Origin: Candidatus Bathyarchaeota archaeon
Lineage (GTDB): Archaea; Thermoproteota; Bathyarchaeia; Bathyarchaeales; Bathycorpusculaceae
DNA: 10,355 nucleotides
Assembly: GCA_030589055.1 (NCBI GenBank)
Contig: JAUUWK010000029.1
Coordinates: forward strand, 1 to 10,355
Direction: 5' to 3'
Under the pieces are notes generated by a model, which made no database searches, had not been told where the DNA came from, and saw nothing but the letters and a program-made list of their open reading frames with translations. A program made the translations under genes and the position numbers. Positions 1 through 6,638 of the stretch are shown here, piece after piece (position 1 is the first letter of the stretch; each line of letters opens with the position of its first letter).

Positions 1-2
1 AT

Positions 3-299
3 TATCGAGGTTTACAGATACAAGTGACCAATAAGGAGCTTTCCATTAGTTACGGCTTGTTCAATCGCAAGCACATTCCAATATCAAACATAGTTGCTTG
101 TGAACACACCAAAGCTCATCTTTGGAAATATGGAGGCGTAGGCGTCAGATACTGCTTCACTGACAACTCTTGGGCTTACATAACGTCATTTGGTGATGCT
201 GTTAAAATAGTCCAGCGAGAAGGCAGACCTTTCGTTTTCTCTTCAAATAGCCCTGAAAAACTCTGTGACGTCATTCATCAAATTAAAGAGTGCACTTGA
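3..299 (+). CDS. C-terminal part of a PH-like domain protein (5' end outside window)
   Basis: The frame is open from the left edge and ends at a TGA at 297-299, so the gene starts outside the window. A GTG at 24 could be read as a start, but the residues before it (YRGLQIQ) fit the same beta-rich pattern and no ribosome binding site precedes it, so a truncated gene is more likely. The visible 98 residues alternate short beta strands (ELSISYGLF, HIPISNIVACE, RPFVFSS) and end in an amphipathic helix (SPEKLCDVIHQIKE). That arrangement is typical of small bacterial/archaeal PH-like (DUF304-type) domains. There is no membrane segment in the visible part. The domain assignment rests on pattern alone and the function is unknown. 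Confidence 0.5.
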   Translation, partial: YRGLQIQVTNKELSISYGLFNRKHIPISNIVACEHTKAHLWKYGGVGVRYCFTDNSWAYITSFGDAVKIVQREGRPFVFSSNSPEKLCDVIHQIKECT

Positions 300-378
300 A
301 ACCGTCCGTTATAGCGTACGCAAAAAAGTTATACTGGTACTGTGGAAAGGTTTAGGTTATTGCGAGGAAAAGTGAGAC

Positions 379-2004
379 ATGGTTAAGTATGTTTTTGTCA
401 CGGGCGGCGTCTTAAGCTCGGTTGGTAAGGGTATTATAACTTCTTCAATAGGTAAGATGCTTCAAGCAAGAGGCTTCAAGGTTACAGCTATAAAAATTGA
501 TCCTTACGTGAACGTTGACGCTGGTACGATGAATCCCTACATGCATGGCGAGGTTTACGTTACTGACGATGGAGGCGAGACAGACCTAGATTTGGGAGGG
601 TATGAACGTTTTCTTGATTTAAACCTGAAAAAGGAGAATAACATCACCACAGGCATGGTTTACAAAGCGGTTATCGAAAAGGAAAGGCGTGGCAGCTTTC
701 TGGGAAGATGCGTCCAAATTGTGCCCCACGTGACCAACGAAATTAAAAAACGCATACGCACCGTTGCAAAACGCTCCAACGTTGATGTTACCCTAACAGA
801 GGTCGGTGGAACCGTCGGAGACATTGAAGGCTTACCTTTTCTAGAGGCCATCAGACAGATGCGTTTGAAAGAAGGATACGAAAACACCTTGTACGTGCAC
901 ATCGCTTTAGTTCCAATACTGGACGTTACGAAAGAGATGAAAACAAAGCCCTTGCAGCACAGTGTTAACGAGTTGAGGCGCATCGGTATTCAGCCAGACA
1001 TAATAGTAGCTAGATGTACAAAGATGATAAACTCTGAGGCTTCAAGGAAAATAGCTTTATTCGGAACTATACCTGAAGGCGCTGTATTCTGCTCTTACAA
1101 TGTCGAAACGATCTATGAAGTTCCACTAATTTTAGACAAGCAGGGGATGGGTGGGTTTATCTGCAAGAGGCTCGGGTTCCCAGAGCGTAAACCTGACTAT
1201 AAAGAGTGGAAGGATTTTGTGGACGCTGTATTGAATCCTGAACACGAGGTGGAAATTGCTTTAGTGGGCAAGTATGCGGGTTTAACAGAGAGTTATGTAA
1301 GCATGAATGAAGCATTGAGGATTGCTGGAGCAACATGCAGAACAAAAGTTAGTATTCGCTACATTGAAGCTGAAAAGTTCGAACAAAATCCAAAAGAAGT
1401 TGAAATTCTCAGGGGATTTAACGGCGTATTTATCCCGTACGGTTTTGGTCCAAGAGGCACAGAGGGAAAAATAATGGCAATTAAGTTTGCAAGGGAAAAC
1501 AACCTACCGTTTCTTGGAATATGCTACGGTTTCCAACTGGCCGTTATAGAATTTGCACGTCACGTCTGCGGCTTAGAAAACGCGAACAGCACGGAAATCA
1601 ATCCAAACTCGCCTCATCCAGTTATCGATTTGATGCCGGAGCAGAGGGGAATAGAATACAAAGGTGCCACAATGCGGTTAGGCGCTCACAAAATAATATT
1701 AAAACCAGACACAACTGCTTATGCCCTGTATAGAAGCAAGGAGATTTATGCACGGCACCGCCACAGATTTGAGGTCAACCTTGACTATCTAGCGAAAATG
1801 GAGGAAAACGGTTTAGTATTTTCTGGAAAAAGTGCAGACGGAAGAAGAATGGAGATTTTGGAACAGCCAGACCACTTTTTCTTTTTCGCTTCACAATTTC
1901 ATGGAGAATTTCGAAGCCGCCCGGGAAGACCAGACCCAGAATACTACGGTTTTGTTAAGGCATGTTTAGACAGAAAGTCAGGCAAGCCTAAACCTGAATT
2001 TTGA
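379..2004 (+). CDS. pyrG: CTP synthase (glutamine-hydrolysing)
   Basis: Makes CTP from UTP, ATP and glutamine, the last step of de novo pyrimidine nucleotide synthesis in the cytoplasm. The 541 residues match the family's usual length (about 530-550). The N-terminal amidoligase domain shows the P-loop GGVLSSVGKG (residues 9-18), the IDPYVNVDAGTMNPYMHGE block and GGTVGDIEGLPFLEA. The C-terminal class I glutamine amidotransferase domain has the nucleophile Cys382 in GICYGFQ and the His508/Glu510 pair in QFHGEF, so the triad is intact. Several normally conserved neighbours differ: GGYERF instead of GHYERF, IPYGFG instead of PGGFG or LPGFG, and HGE instead of HPE. The ATG at 379 gives the standard N-terminus (KYVFVTGG). 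The upstream GAGG at 363-366 is only a weak ribosome site. It appears to be transcribed alone, with a faint TATA-like stretch near 328-334. Confidence 0.97.
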   Translation: MVKYVFVTGGVLSSVGKGIITSSIGKMLQARGFKVTAIKIDPYVNVDAGTMNPYMHGEVYVTDDGGETDLDLGGYERFLDLNLKKENNITTGMVYKAVIEKERRGSFLGRCVQIVPHVTNEIKKRIRTVAKRSNVDVTLTEVGGTVGDIEGLPFLEAIRQMRLKEGYENTLYVHIALVPILDVTKEMKTKPLQHSVNELRRIGIQPDIIVARCTKMINSEASRKIALFGTIPEGAVFCSYNVETIYEVPLILDKQGMGGFICKRLGFPERKPDYKEWKDFVDAVLNPEHEVEIALVGKYAGLTESYVSMNEALRIAGATCRTKVSIRYIEAEKFEQNPKEVEILRGFNGVFIPYGFGPRGTEGKIMAIKFARENNLPFLGICYGFQLAVIEFARHVCGLENANSTEINPNSPHPVIDLMPEQRGIEYKGATMRLGAHKIILKPDTTAYALYRSKEIYARHRHRFEVNLDYLAKMEENGLVFSGKSADGRRMEILEQPDHFFFFASQFHGEFRSRPGRPDPEYYGFVKACLDRKSGKPKPEF

Positions 2005-2693
2005 ATTTGTATTCAGATGTGTAGGTCCCGGTTTCATGTGCGTTCTCTAAACAGCGCACGCAATTAGTTTGAAAGCCTTGTCTTATCTCTACTATTTTGT
2101 GATGGATGGTGACCTTGGAACGAGTAGAAGACGTTTCAGAGTCTTAGTAAAGTGTGTGGTTTCAAGGCTCACTACTGACTTTGACTTTAACCTTCAAAAG
2201 GAAGTATAGAGATGAAGCAATCAGAGTTACATAGACTTTTAGCGGAACAAATGAGAATTGGGATAGGAAACAAGGTAAAAGAAAAGATAAAGTCACGATT
2301 CTGAAATTCACAATGTCAAAGAAACTTTCAAGGGATGGTTAGATCTAGCAGAGCGCTCCGTGAGTCTAATGTTATTGTTGAGGAAAATAAATTGACTGTT
2401 ACTAGAGAGAGTCCTGTAATGTGCGCTGCAACACTGGTGGCCAAACAGATTAATTTGCCGTTGACAATAGTCTGTAACATAGTTCCTTGCCAATATTCAA
2501 GGGCGTTGCCAAAGCAGTCAATGTCCACATTAGACATTCGAACGTTCAATGAGTGAACATAAATGCATTGATATTATCGAAATACCGTAACTGAATTCCG
2601 GAAGACGCCACTTCTTTTCCTATGCACATTAATAGGTATAGAAGATTGTTCCAAAACCTATAAAAATCTCCAGTCCATTTTTGGAGTGAGGGG
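2005..2693. other. Long intergenic stretch with no supported gene
   Basis: No recognisable gene, tRNA or mobile element is seen in these 689 bases. Two tandem very short plus-strand frames occur (2102-2209, 35 codons, and 2212-2304, 30 codons). The second has GGAAG about 6 bases before its ATG. A 73-codon frame at 2335-2556 is in phase with the second one but resembles nothing I know, and overlapping minus-strand frames of similar size are equally open. GTGCG and CGCAC at 2038-2042 and 2055-2059 could form a weak hairpin just after pyrG. The last 40 bases hold the promoter of the next gene. Confidence 0.5.
2659..2666 (+). promoter_or_regulatory. TATA box of the secreted cohesin-like/dockerin gene
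   Basis: TATAAAAA preceded by the A-rich CCAAAACC, a plausible BRE. Its centre lies about 31 bases before the ATG at 2694, so transcription probably begins within a few bases of the GAGGGG that touches the start codon. The mRNA would have a very short leader. Confidence 0.55.
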
Positions 2694-3752
2694 ATGAAAA
2701 TGAAAGGCAAGTTTCTATTAAGTATGTCGTTTCTACTTCTTCTACCAGCAGCTCTCAGCGTAAGAGTAAACGCGGTTCCTTCCATGCTACAAGTCGCCGA
2801 GATAGAAGTGATAAACCCCTCAACTGGAAACTGTAACTTTACATTCTCATACAGCAACGCCACTGTAGGCACTCGTTTCAACGCTACGGTTTGGATATCC
2901 GATGTTTCTGACTTGTTCGGTTGGCAAGTCTCCTTAAGCGTTAACGATACTCTTCTCAACATTACTGATGCATGGATTCCAACGTGGGACCCCAACTACG
3001 TACTATATGGACAAGCTTCAGTTCAGCCCGCCCCGGCTTTCTACGACTTTGACAGCGACAGTGTAATGGAAAGCGTGAAAGTGGGTGATTCTCTACTTAT
3101 GGGAACGCCCTTCGCAGGCGATGGATTACTAACAGTTATCGAATTCGAAATAATTTACGCGCCTCTAAGCGGCACAGTATCATCTGACCTAGAAATAGAC
3201 AGCTCCGACACATACGTCCTAAACTATGACCTAAACGAAATTTCATGCACGAAAACAAATGGATACTACGAATACATTGGACCTGCCGGTCCTGAGCCTC
3301 CCCATGCAGCATTCACGTACTCGCCACCGACTCCTTTCATAGGCACCGTTATAACTTTTGATGCCTCAGCTTCTACACCAAACGGCGGTACCCTAGACAG
3401 CTATATTTGGAATTTCAACGATGGCTCACCAGAAGCTACAGAAAGTGACCCAGTAATAACACATTCCTATGCTTTTAATGAAACTTTCAACGTGACTTTG
3501 ACTGTTGTTGACAGTGAAGGCCTCAACGACACCACCTGGGAGCTCGTAACAGTTCTGTTTGAACCTGAAATTAATGTGGATCTAAACGGCGACGGCAAGG
3601 TTGACATAAAAGACGTAGCCACAGTTGCTGTCGCCTTCGGTTCTTATCCCGGACATCCGCGTTGGGACGAAATTGGAGATGTGAACAAGGACGATCAAGT
3701 CTGTATGAAAGACATAGTATTGGTAGCTTCAAATTTCGGTCTAATACTCTAA
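2694..3752 (+). CDS. Secreted cohesin-like / PKD / dockerin-like modular protein
   Basis: A 352-residue extracellular protein. Residues 1-27 form a Sec signal peptide: lysines, a leucine-rich core (FLLSMSFLLLLPAALS) and a likely cut after VNA. Residues about 45-175 form a beta-rich region with the cohesin-like pattern VGTRFNATVWISDVSDLFG and GDGLLTVIEFEI. Residues about 203-287 are a PKD domain (AFTYSPPTPFIGTVITFDAS, YIWNFNDGS, HSYAFNETFNVTLTVVD). Residues 296-350 are a dockerin-like pair of calcium loops, DLNGDGKVDIKD and DVNKDDQVCMKD, each followed by a hydrophobic helix ending FG. Eight N-x-S/T sequons suggest N-glycosylation. There is no C-terminal membrane anchor, so attachment may rely on cohesin-dockerin contacts. 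A second ATG at 2700 is equally close to the ribosome site (GGAG at 2683, GAGGGG at 2688). No catalytic domain is present, so it is more likely structural or adhesive than enzymatic. A T-rich tract follows the stop. Confidence 0.85.
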   Translation: MKMKGKFLLSMSFLLLLPAALSVRVNAVPSMLQVAEIEVINPSTGNCNFTFSYSNATVGTRFNATVWISDVSDLFGWQVSLSVNDTLLNITDAWIPTWDPNYVLYGQASVQPAPAFYDFDSDSVMESVKVGDSLLMGTPFAGDGLLTVIEFEIIYAPLSGTVSSDLEIDSSDTYVLNYDLNEISCTKTNGYYEYIGPAGPEPPHAAFTYSPPTPFIGTVITFDASASTPNGGTLDSYIWNFNDGSPEATESDPVITHSYAFNETFNVTLTVVDSEGLNDTTWELVTVLFEPEINVDLNGDGKVDIKDVATVAVAFGSYPGHPRWDEIGDVNKDDQVCMKDIVLVASNFGLIL

Positions 3753-3760
3753 ACTTCCTC

Positions 3761-3765
3761 TTTTT
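3761..3765 (+). terminator. T-run terminator after the secreted protein gene
   Basis: The pyrimidine tract CTTCCTCTTTTT ends nine to thirteen bases after the TAA at 3750-3752, without a hairpin. This matches the archaeal style of intrinsic termination on U-tracts. Confidence 0.4.
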
Positions 3766-3893
3766 AATTGCTTCTAAGTATACAGTTCTTGCGCGTTATG
3801 GGATTCCGACTAGCGTGTGTTACCTTCAAAATCCATCGTGCTGGCTTGGATAATTTTTGGTGGTTTGCATGATAGCTTTAGTCAGGAGTATGG

Positions 3894-4286
3894 ATGGAAA
3901 TTAGGGAGAAATTGGAAACGTTAATAATCTTGTTGAGGCAAAAAGGGGAACCCATGAAAGTTAGGAAGATTGCTGATTTCGTGCATCAGTATCTAATGGA
4001 GACAGGAAAGAACGAGTTGGATAGTGTTTGGGGGCATAAATATCGTTGGGAACACACGTTACGCGTTCCTCACTGGGTTTGGCAATTGGCGGTTGAAGAG
4101 AAAGCAGACATTGAAAAATGTGTTATCGCAGCATTGTTACATGATTTTTCTAACGGGCGCGAGAACGTCCGATTTCGATTTTCGGATAATTTGGAGTTTT
4201 CAACAAGTAAAGATGAGATTCTGTTATCTACCTCATTCATCTTTAACATGGTCAGGCCATATAAGATTCGTCATTTCCAAACATAA
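3894..4286 (+). CDS. Short HD-domain protein, probably C-terminally truncated
   Basis: A 130-residue frame with the first half of an HD phosphohydrolase domain: His54 in YRWEHTLRV and the metal-binding pair His83-Asp84 in AALLHDFS. HD proteins hydrolyse phosphate esters or nucleotides with a bound metal; the substrate here cannot be told. After the HD pair, family members continue with further helices that carry another His and the final metal-binding Asp. Here the chain passes into about 45 residues without those elements (SNGRENVRFRFSDN onward) and stops. I read the other two forward frames past 4140 and found no lost continuation, so a simple frameshift does not explain it. The ATG at 3894 has AGGAG five bases upstream. 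A second ATG at 3954 (residue 21) also has a good site (AAGGGGA). It may be a decaying remnant or a short variant. Confidence 0.55.
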   Translation: MEIREKLETLIILLRQKGEPMKVRKIADFVHQYLMETGKNELDSVWGHKYRWEHTLRVPHWVWQLAVEEKADIEKCVIAALLHDFSNGRENVRFRFSDNLEFSTSKDEILLSTSFIFNMVRPYKIRHFQT

Positions 4287-4353
4287 ATGTTAGCTTTGGC
4301 GCTTATAATTATAAGTATTTCATAAAACCGTCTTATATTATAAAATAGATACG

Positions 4354-4360
4354 TTTATAT
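4354..4360 (+). promoter_or_regulatory. TATA box of the SEC-C mini-gene
   Basis: TTTATAT lies about 26 bases before the GGAGG ribosome site, so transcription should start just upstream of that site. A second AT-rich candidate (TATTATAAAA, around 4336-4344) sits 18 bases further up. Confidence 0.5.
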
Positions 4361-4399
4361 CCTCAAATCCATTAGTTTCGAAACAGGAGGCGACTAATA

Positions 4400-4498
4400 T
4401 TGTCATGTGGATGTGGAGGAAAGAAGAAAACATCACAACCGGAAGATCCCTGTTCATGCGGTAGCGGAAAAAAATACAAAGACTGCTGTGGGAAATAA
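4400..4498 (+). CDS. 32-residue SEC-C zinc-motif protein
   Basis: A very small gene supported by three independent signs: a TATA box at 4354-4360, a strong ribosome site GGAGG at 4386-4390 placed nine bases before the TTG start, and an unmistakable motif. The C-terminal half reads PCSCGSGKKYKDCCGK (residues 17-32), the SEC-C signature with its zinc ligands in CxC...CC form (Cys18, Cys20, Cys29, Cys30). This motif is best known at the C-terminus of SecA, where it binds zinc and contacts SecB or ribosomes. It is also common as a small add-on domain in other proteins. The N-terminus has a further CGCGG (Cys3, Cys5), so six of the 32 residues are cysteine. It stands alone in its transcript with a T6 run thirty bases after the stop. 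Its role is unknown; a zinc-dependent protein- or RNA-binding adaptor is a reasonable guess. Confidence 0.8.
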   Translation: MSCGCGGKKKTSQPEDPCSCGSGKKYKDCCGK

Positions 4499-4527
4499 AC
4501 ACAAGACCCTTCATAATTCTCCCTCAC

Positions 4528-4533
4528 TTTTTT
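4528..4533 (+). terminator. T6 terminator after the SEC-C gene
   Basis: TTTTTT lies thirty bases beyond the stop in a pyrimidine-rich stretch (TTCTCCCTCAC before it). A second AAAAAAAGGTTTTTT element at 4567-4581 can stop transcription from either direction. Confidence 0.4.
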
Positions 4534-4660
4534 GAAAAGGAGCCATAATGCGTGCTATCCTTAAAGAAAAAAAGGTTTTTTGTAGTTAAACAAACTCTCG
4601 TGCTAGACAACCAGTTTTTCTTTCCAGGATCTTTCTTTATACTGTGTTTATATGTTAAAG

Positions 4661-4668
4661 AAAAAAAA
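4661..4668 (-). terminator. T8 terminator of the minus-strand regulator operon
   Basis: Eight consecutive A on the plus strand give a U8 tract in the minus transcript, about 34 bases after the TAG that ends the 208-residue gene. Confidence 0.45.
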
Positions 4669-4701
4669 TGGAAGATAAAGCGACAGTTATGAGGAATAGC
4701 A

Positions 4702-5328
4702 CTATTTCCTAATAATGACCGTTTTGTCTCTTTTGATAATGACTGATTTTCCGTTACCTTTACAAATCATTTCGTCTGGGCTTTTTAGAACTACTTTGTC
4801 ATTATTTGACACAAACATGATGTCCATTGCTTTGTAGACCAGTTTGGAACCCTTAGCGACAAGTATGTCTAATTCGTTGTCTTCGTTAGGGAAAGCAAAG
4901 ACTAAGCCGCGGTCTCCGTCGAAACATCGACAACTATGAATTCTTCCTCTGAAAAACGGATCACACAAATCTTCTGCTCTAGCTATAAATCCTTGTTGAC
5001 TTTCATAGCCCATTTTTGCCAAGTCTTCCTCGCTCGCTTCGGTGAGGCGTTCCCGTATTTCTTCTGTATTTCCTAGCATTAGAAAGGGTTCGTTTAGCTC
5101 TTTCTCAACGGGTTTACCGATAGCGCCTTCCTCGGTTTCGACTATGGCGTCTAGAAGTAGTTTGCCTTTTCCGTGTAACACGTAACCTTTCTCTTCATCA
5201 TCTAGCTTTACTGGGATGGCTAAGGTGTCATTGCTAATATCTATGATGCCTTTCTCTGTTTTCCACAATGTCATAGCTTCTGTTGTTTTTGAAACGGCGT
5301 TACCTAGTTGATAGTCTTGCCGTGTCAT
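4702..5328 (-). CDS. Conserved-looking protein of unknown function, second gene of regulator operon
   Basis: A 208-residue soluble protein that I do not recognise. There is no signal peptide or membrane segment. The N-terminal third (residues 20-60) and the C-terminal third (about 140-207) are rich in short beta strands (GLVFAFP, LDILVAKG, SVIIKR, TVIIRK). The middle (about 87-120) is charged and helical. Cys122, His131, Cys133, Cys135 and Cys189 could form a metal or redox site, centred on HSCRCFDGD. Its ATG overlaps the TGA of the upstream ArsR-like gene (ATGA at 5325-5328), so the two are almost certainly co-transcribed and translationally coupled. A functional link to the regulator is therefore likely, either as its target or as a partner that senses a signal. 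The beta-rich shape could be an anti-regulator or ligand-binding domain, but that is a guess. Confidence 0.8.
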   Translation of the reverse strand: MTRQDYQLGNAVSKTTEAMTLWKTEKGIIDISNDTLAIPVKLDDEEKGYVLHGKGKLLLDAIVETEEGAIGKPVEKELNEPFLMLGNTEEIRERLTEASEEDLAKMGYESQQGFIARAEDLCDPFFRGRIHSCRCFDGDRGLVFAFPNEDNELDILVAKGSKLVYKAMDIMFVSNNDKVVLKSPDEMICKGNGKSVIIKRDKTVIIRK

Positions 5329-5918
5329 TTTTGATTCCCTCCTTGAAGAAATCGGGTGACTCGTCTTGCCATCTTGTATGCAGTTCTGCCCGGTATGGTG
5401 ATGAGGTAGCGTCCTCTCACTTTTTCTTGAACCACCAGTCCTGCTTCTTCAAGCACGTTTAGGTGGCTTGAAAGTGTGCTTGTAGTGATTTCTGAGAGCT
5501 TCTCTTGCAGCTCGTTGATGTATTTTCCGCCGCGCATAAGTCCATGTAGTATTTTCAGTCTGTGCTCGTGGCCTAAGGCACTCATAACTTCGGCTACTTT
5601 TTGAAAGCTGACTTCGATCTTATCCTCTCTTCTGCGGTGCGGTCTCTCTCTGAGGATTCTGACACCTCTCGGACCGATAAAAATGGATTTTTCTAGTTCT
5701 CCATGTATGCCTTCCGCAACTCCTTCCATGACATCTCCAATGTAGTCGTGCACACGGTTACCAATGTCAATGTAAATTCCACGTCTCTTTTCCCGCTCGC
5801 TTCCTGTAATATCCCTGAATTGTTCTTTCAAGTCTGCAAGTTCCTCTTTCAGTTTTTTCATCTCTTCTTCCAGTTCTTCAGACAATTCTATTGTCACACT
5901 CCTTAACTTCACCATCAT
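5325..5918 (-). CDS. ArsR-like winged-helix regulator with coiled-coil N-terminus
   Basis: A 197-residue DNA-binding protein. Residues about 11-38 are a highly charged coiled coil (EELEEEMKKLKEELADLKEQF). Residues about 48-98 form an amphipathic, glycine-containing linker (IGNRVHDYIGDVMEGVAEGI). Residues 105-192 form an ArsR-type winged helix: LGHEHRLKIL (115-124), recognition helix TTSTLSSHLNVLEEAGLV (145-162) and wing VQEKVRGRYLITIPGR. Classical ArsR proteins are only about 100 residues long and lack the N-terminal half, so this is an extended form, probably dimerised by the coiled coil. I see no typical metal-binding cysteines, and the protein contains no Cys. The start is one of two adjacent ATGs (5918 or 5915), with no good ribosome site. 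The gene has its own TATA box and an inverted repeat between that box and the start, which suggests self-regulation. It overlaps the next gene by four bases. Confidence 0.85.
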   Translation of the reverse strand: MMVKLRSVTIELSEELEEEMKKLKEELADLKEQFRDITGSEREKRRGIYIDIGNRVHDYIGDVMEGVAEGIHGELEKSIFIGPRGVRILRERPHRRREDKIEVSFQKVAEVMSALGHEHRLKILHGLMRGGKYINELQEKLSEITTSTLSSHLNVLEEAGLVVQEKVRGRYLITIPGRTAYKMARRVTRFLQGGNQK

Positions 5919-5927
5919 CGATTTGAG

Positions 5928-5943
5928 TTAGATAGCAATCTAA
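5928..5943. promoter_or_regulatory. Putative operator: perfect inverted repeat
   Basis: TTAGATAGCAATCTAA has two perfect 6-base arms around a 4-base spacer. It lies between the TATA box (5956-5963) and the start codon (5918) of the ArsR-like gene, covering the expected transcription start. A winged-helix dimer bound there would block its own transcript, which makes autorepression the simplest reading. Confidence 0.5.
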
Positions 5944-5955
5944 TAGAAAACGACA

Positions 5956-5963
5956 CATATAAA
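5956..5963 (-). promoter_or_regulatory. TATA box of the ArsR-like operon
   Basis: On the minus strand this reads TTTATATG within AATATTTATATGTG. Transcription is expected about 25 bases on, near 5934, which falls inside the inverted repeat. Confidence 0.6.
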
Positions 5964-6014
5964 TATTACGCGCTCGTCTGCAACTCTAAACTTCCGTTGA
6001 TGCGTTCCCTCAAG

Positions 6015-6638
6015 TCAAACAGAAAGCTCGAACCCTGCACAAATATGAACTTCTTTCGGCGCGTACTTCTTCATGATATCGTTAATATCAGTGTCAGGCA
6101 TTACATGCGCATACAGTTCGGTTATGTGCATTCCATTTTCATCCAAAGGTCTCAACTTCTCGCGTTTGTCTATAAGAACATGATGATATTCAAAGAACCT
6201 TTTGAACCCAAACTTTTCGTAAAATTCTTTTGCACCCTCTTCGATGCTCCAAGCTTCCAATCTTTTCACACCCTGTTTCTTCGCTTGGCTTATACCTTCA
6301 TTAAGAAGCTGTGTTGCCACACCTCTTCTTCTATATTCCTTAAGAATCCCAATGTCCCATAGCATTGCGTTTCCTTCAACTTTCTTATAGCAAACACTTC
6401 CTGGAACATCTTCCAATTCGATATCCAAAAAACCTATGATGTCATTATCATCAACATAAACCAACTCGATAGACGGTCTCTCATACCGCGGTTTCTCCGT
6501 CAAAAACCTCCGTTCATTAGAGCCGAGATAAGCCATAACATGGCACTTCAGCCATTGCTCCTCATCTACGCTATGATAACTTCTAATATTCAACGCCATA
6601 AGTCCCCACACAAACAATAGATTATCTGTTTTCTTCAA
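6015..6638 (-). CDS. GNAT-family N-acetyltransferase
   Basis: Transfers an acetyl group from acetyl-CoA to an amine; the substrate is unknown. The central GNAT fold is clear: a strand with FLDIELED, then MLWDIGILKEYRRRGVATQLL (residues 92-112). This holds the acetyl-CoA pyrophosphate loop RRRGVA, followed by the late FYEKFGF segment (139-145). The 40-50 residues after the fold (LRPLDENGMHITELYAHV onward) extend the protein to 207 residues, longer than a minimal 150-residue GNAT. The start is uncertain. A TTG at 6638 has GAGG nine bases upstream, while an ATG at 6599 (residue 14, MALNIRSYHSV) is where a GNAT first strand usually begins but has only a poor ribosome site. A 14-codon leader frame ends at the ribosome site of the TTG start. 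The gene ends in TGA, 96 bases before the ArsR-like gene. Confidence 0.85.
   Translation of the reverse strand: MKKTDNLLFVWGLMALNIRSYHSVDEEQWLKCHVMAYLGSNERRFLTEKPRYERPSIELVYVDDNDIIGFLDIELEDVPGSVCYKKVEGNAMLWDIGILKEYRRRGVATQLLNEGISQAKKQGVKRLEAWSIEEGAKEFYEKFGFKRFFEYHHVLIDKREKLRPLDENGMHITELYAHVMPDTDINDIMKKYAPKEVHICAGFELSV

Noticed and set aside
2038..2059. GTGCG/CGCAC hairpin after pyrG as a terminator
   Set aside because: Only five pairs with a 12-base loop and no T-run after it; not convincing as a terminator.
2335..2556. 73-codon plus-strand frame
   Set aside because: It has no good ribosome site and no recognisable motif. Minus-strand frames of the same size cover the same bases, so coding cannot be supported.
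2546..2995. 149-codon minus-strand frame
   Set aside because: It overlaps the promoter, signal peptide and first domain of the secreted protein gene, which has much stronger support.
3823..3834. T-loop-like CTTCAAAATCC suggestive of a tRNA
   Set aside because: No acceptor, D or anticodon stems can be paired around it.
4548..4589. 13-codon frame with a good GGAG site
   Set aside because: It runs into the A/T-rich terminator element and has no recognisable content; the ribosome-like site is probably chance.
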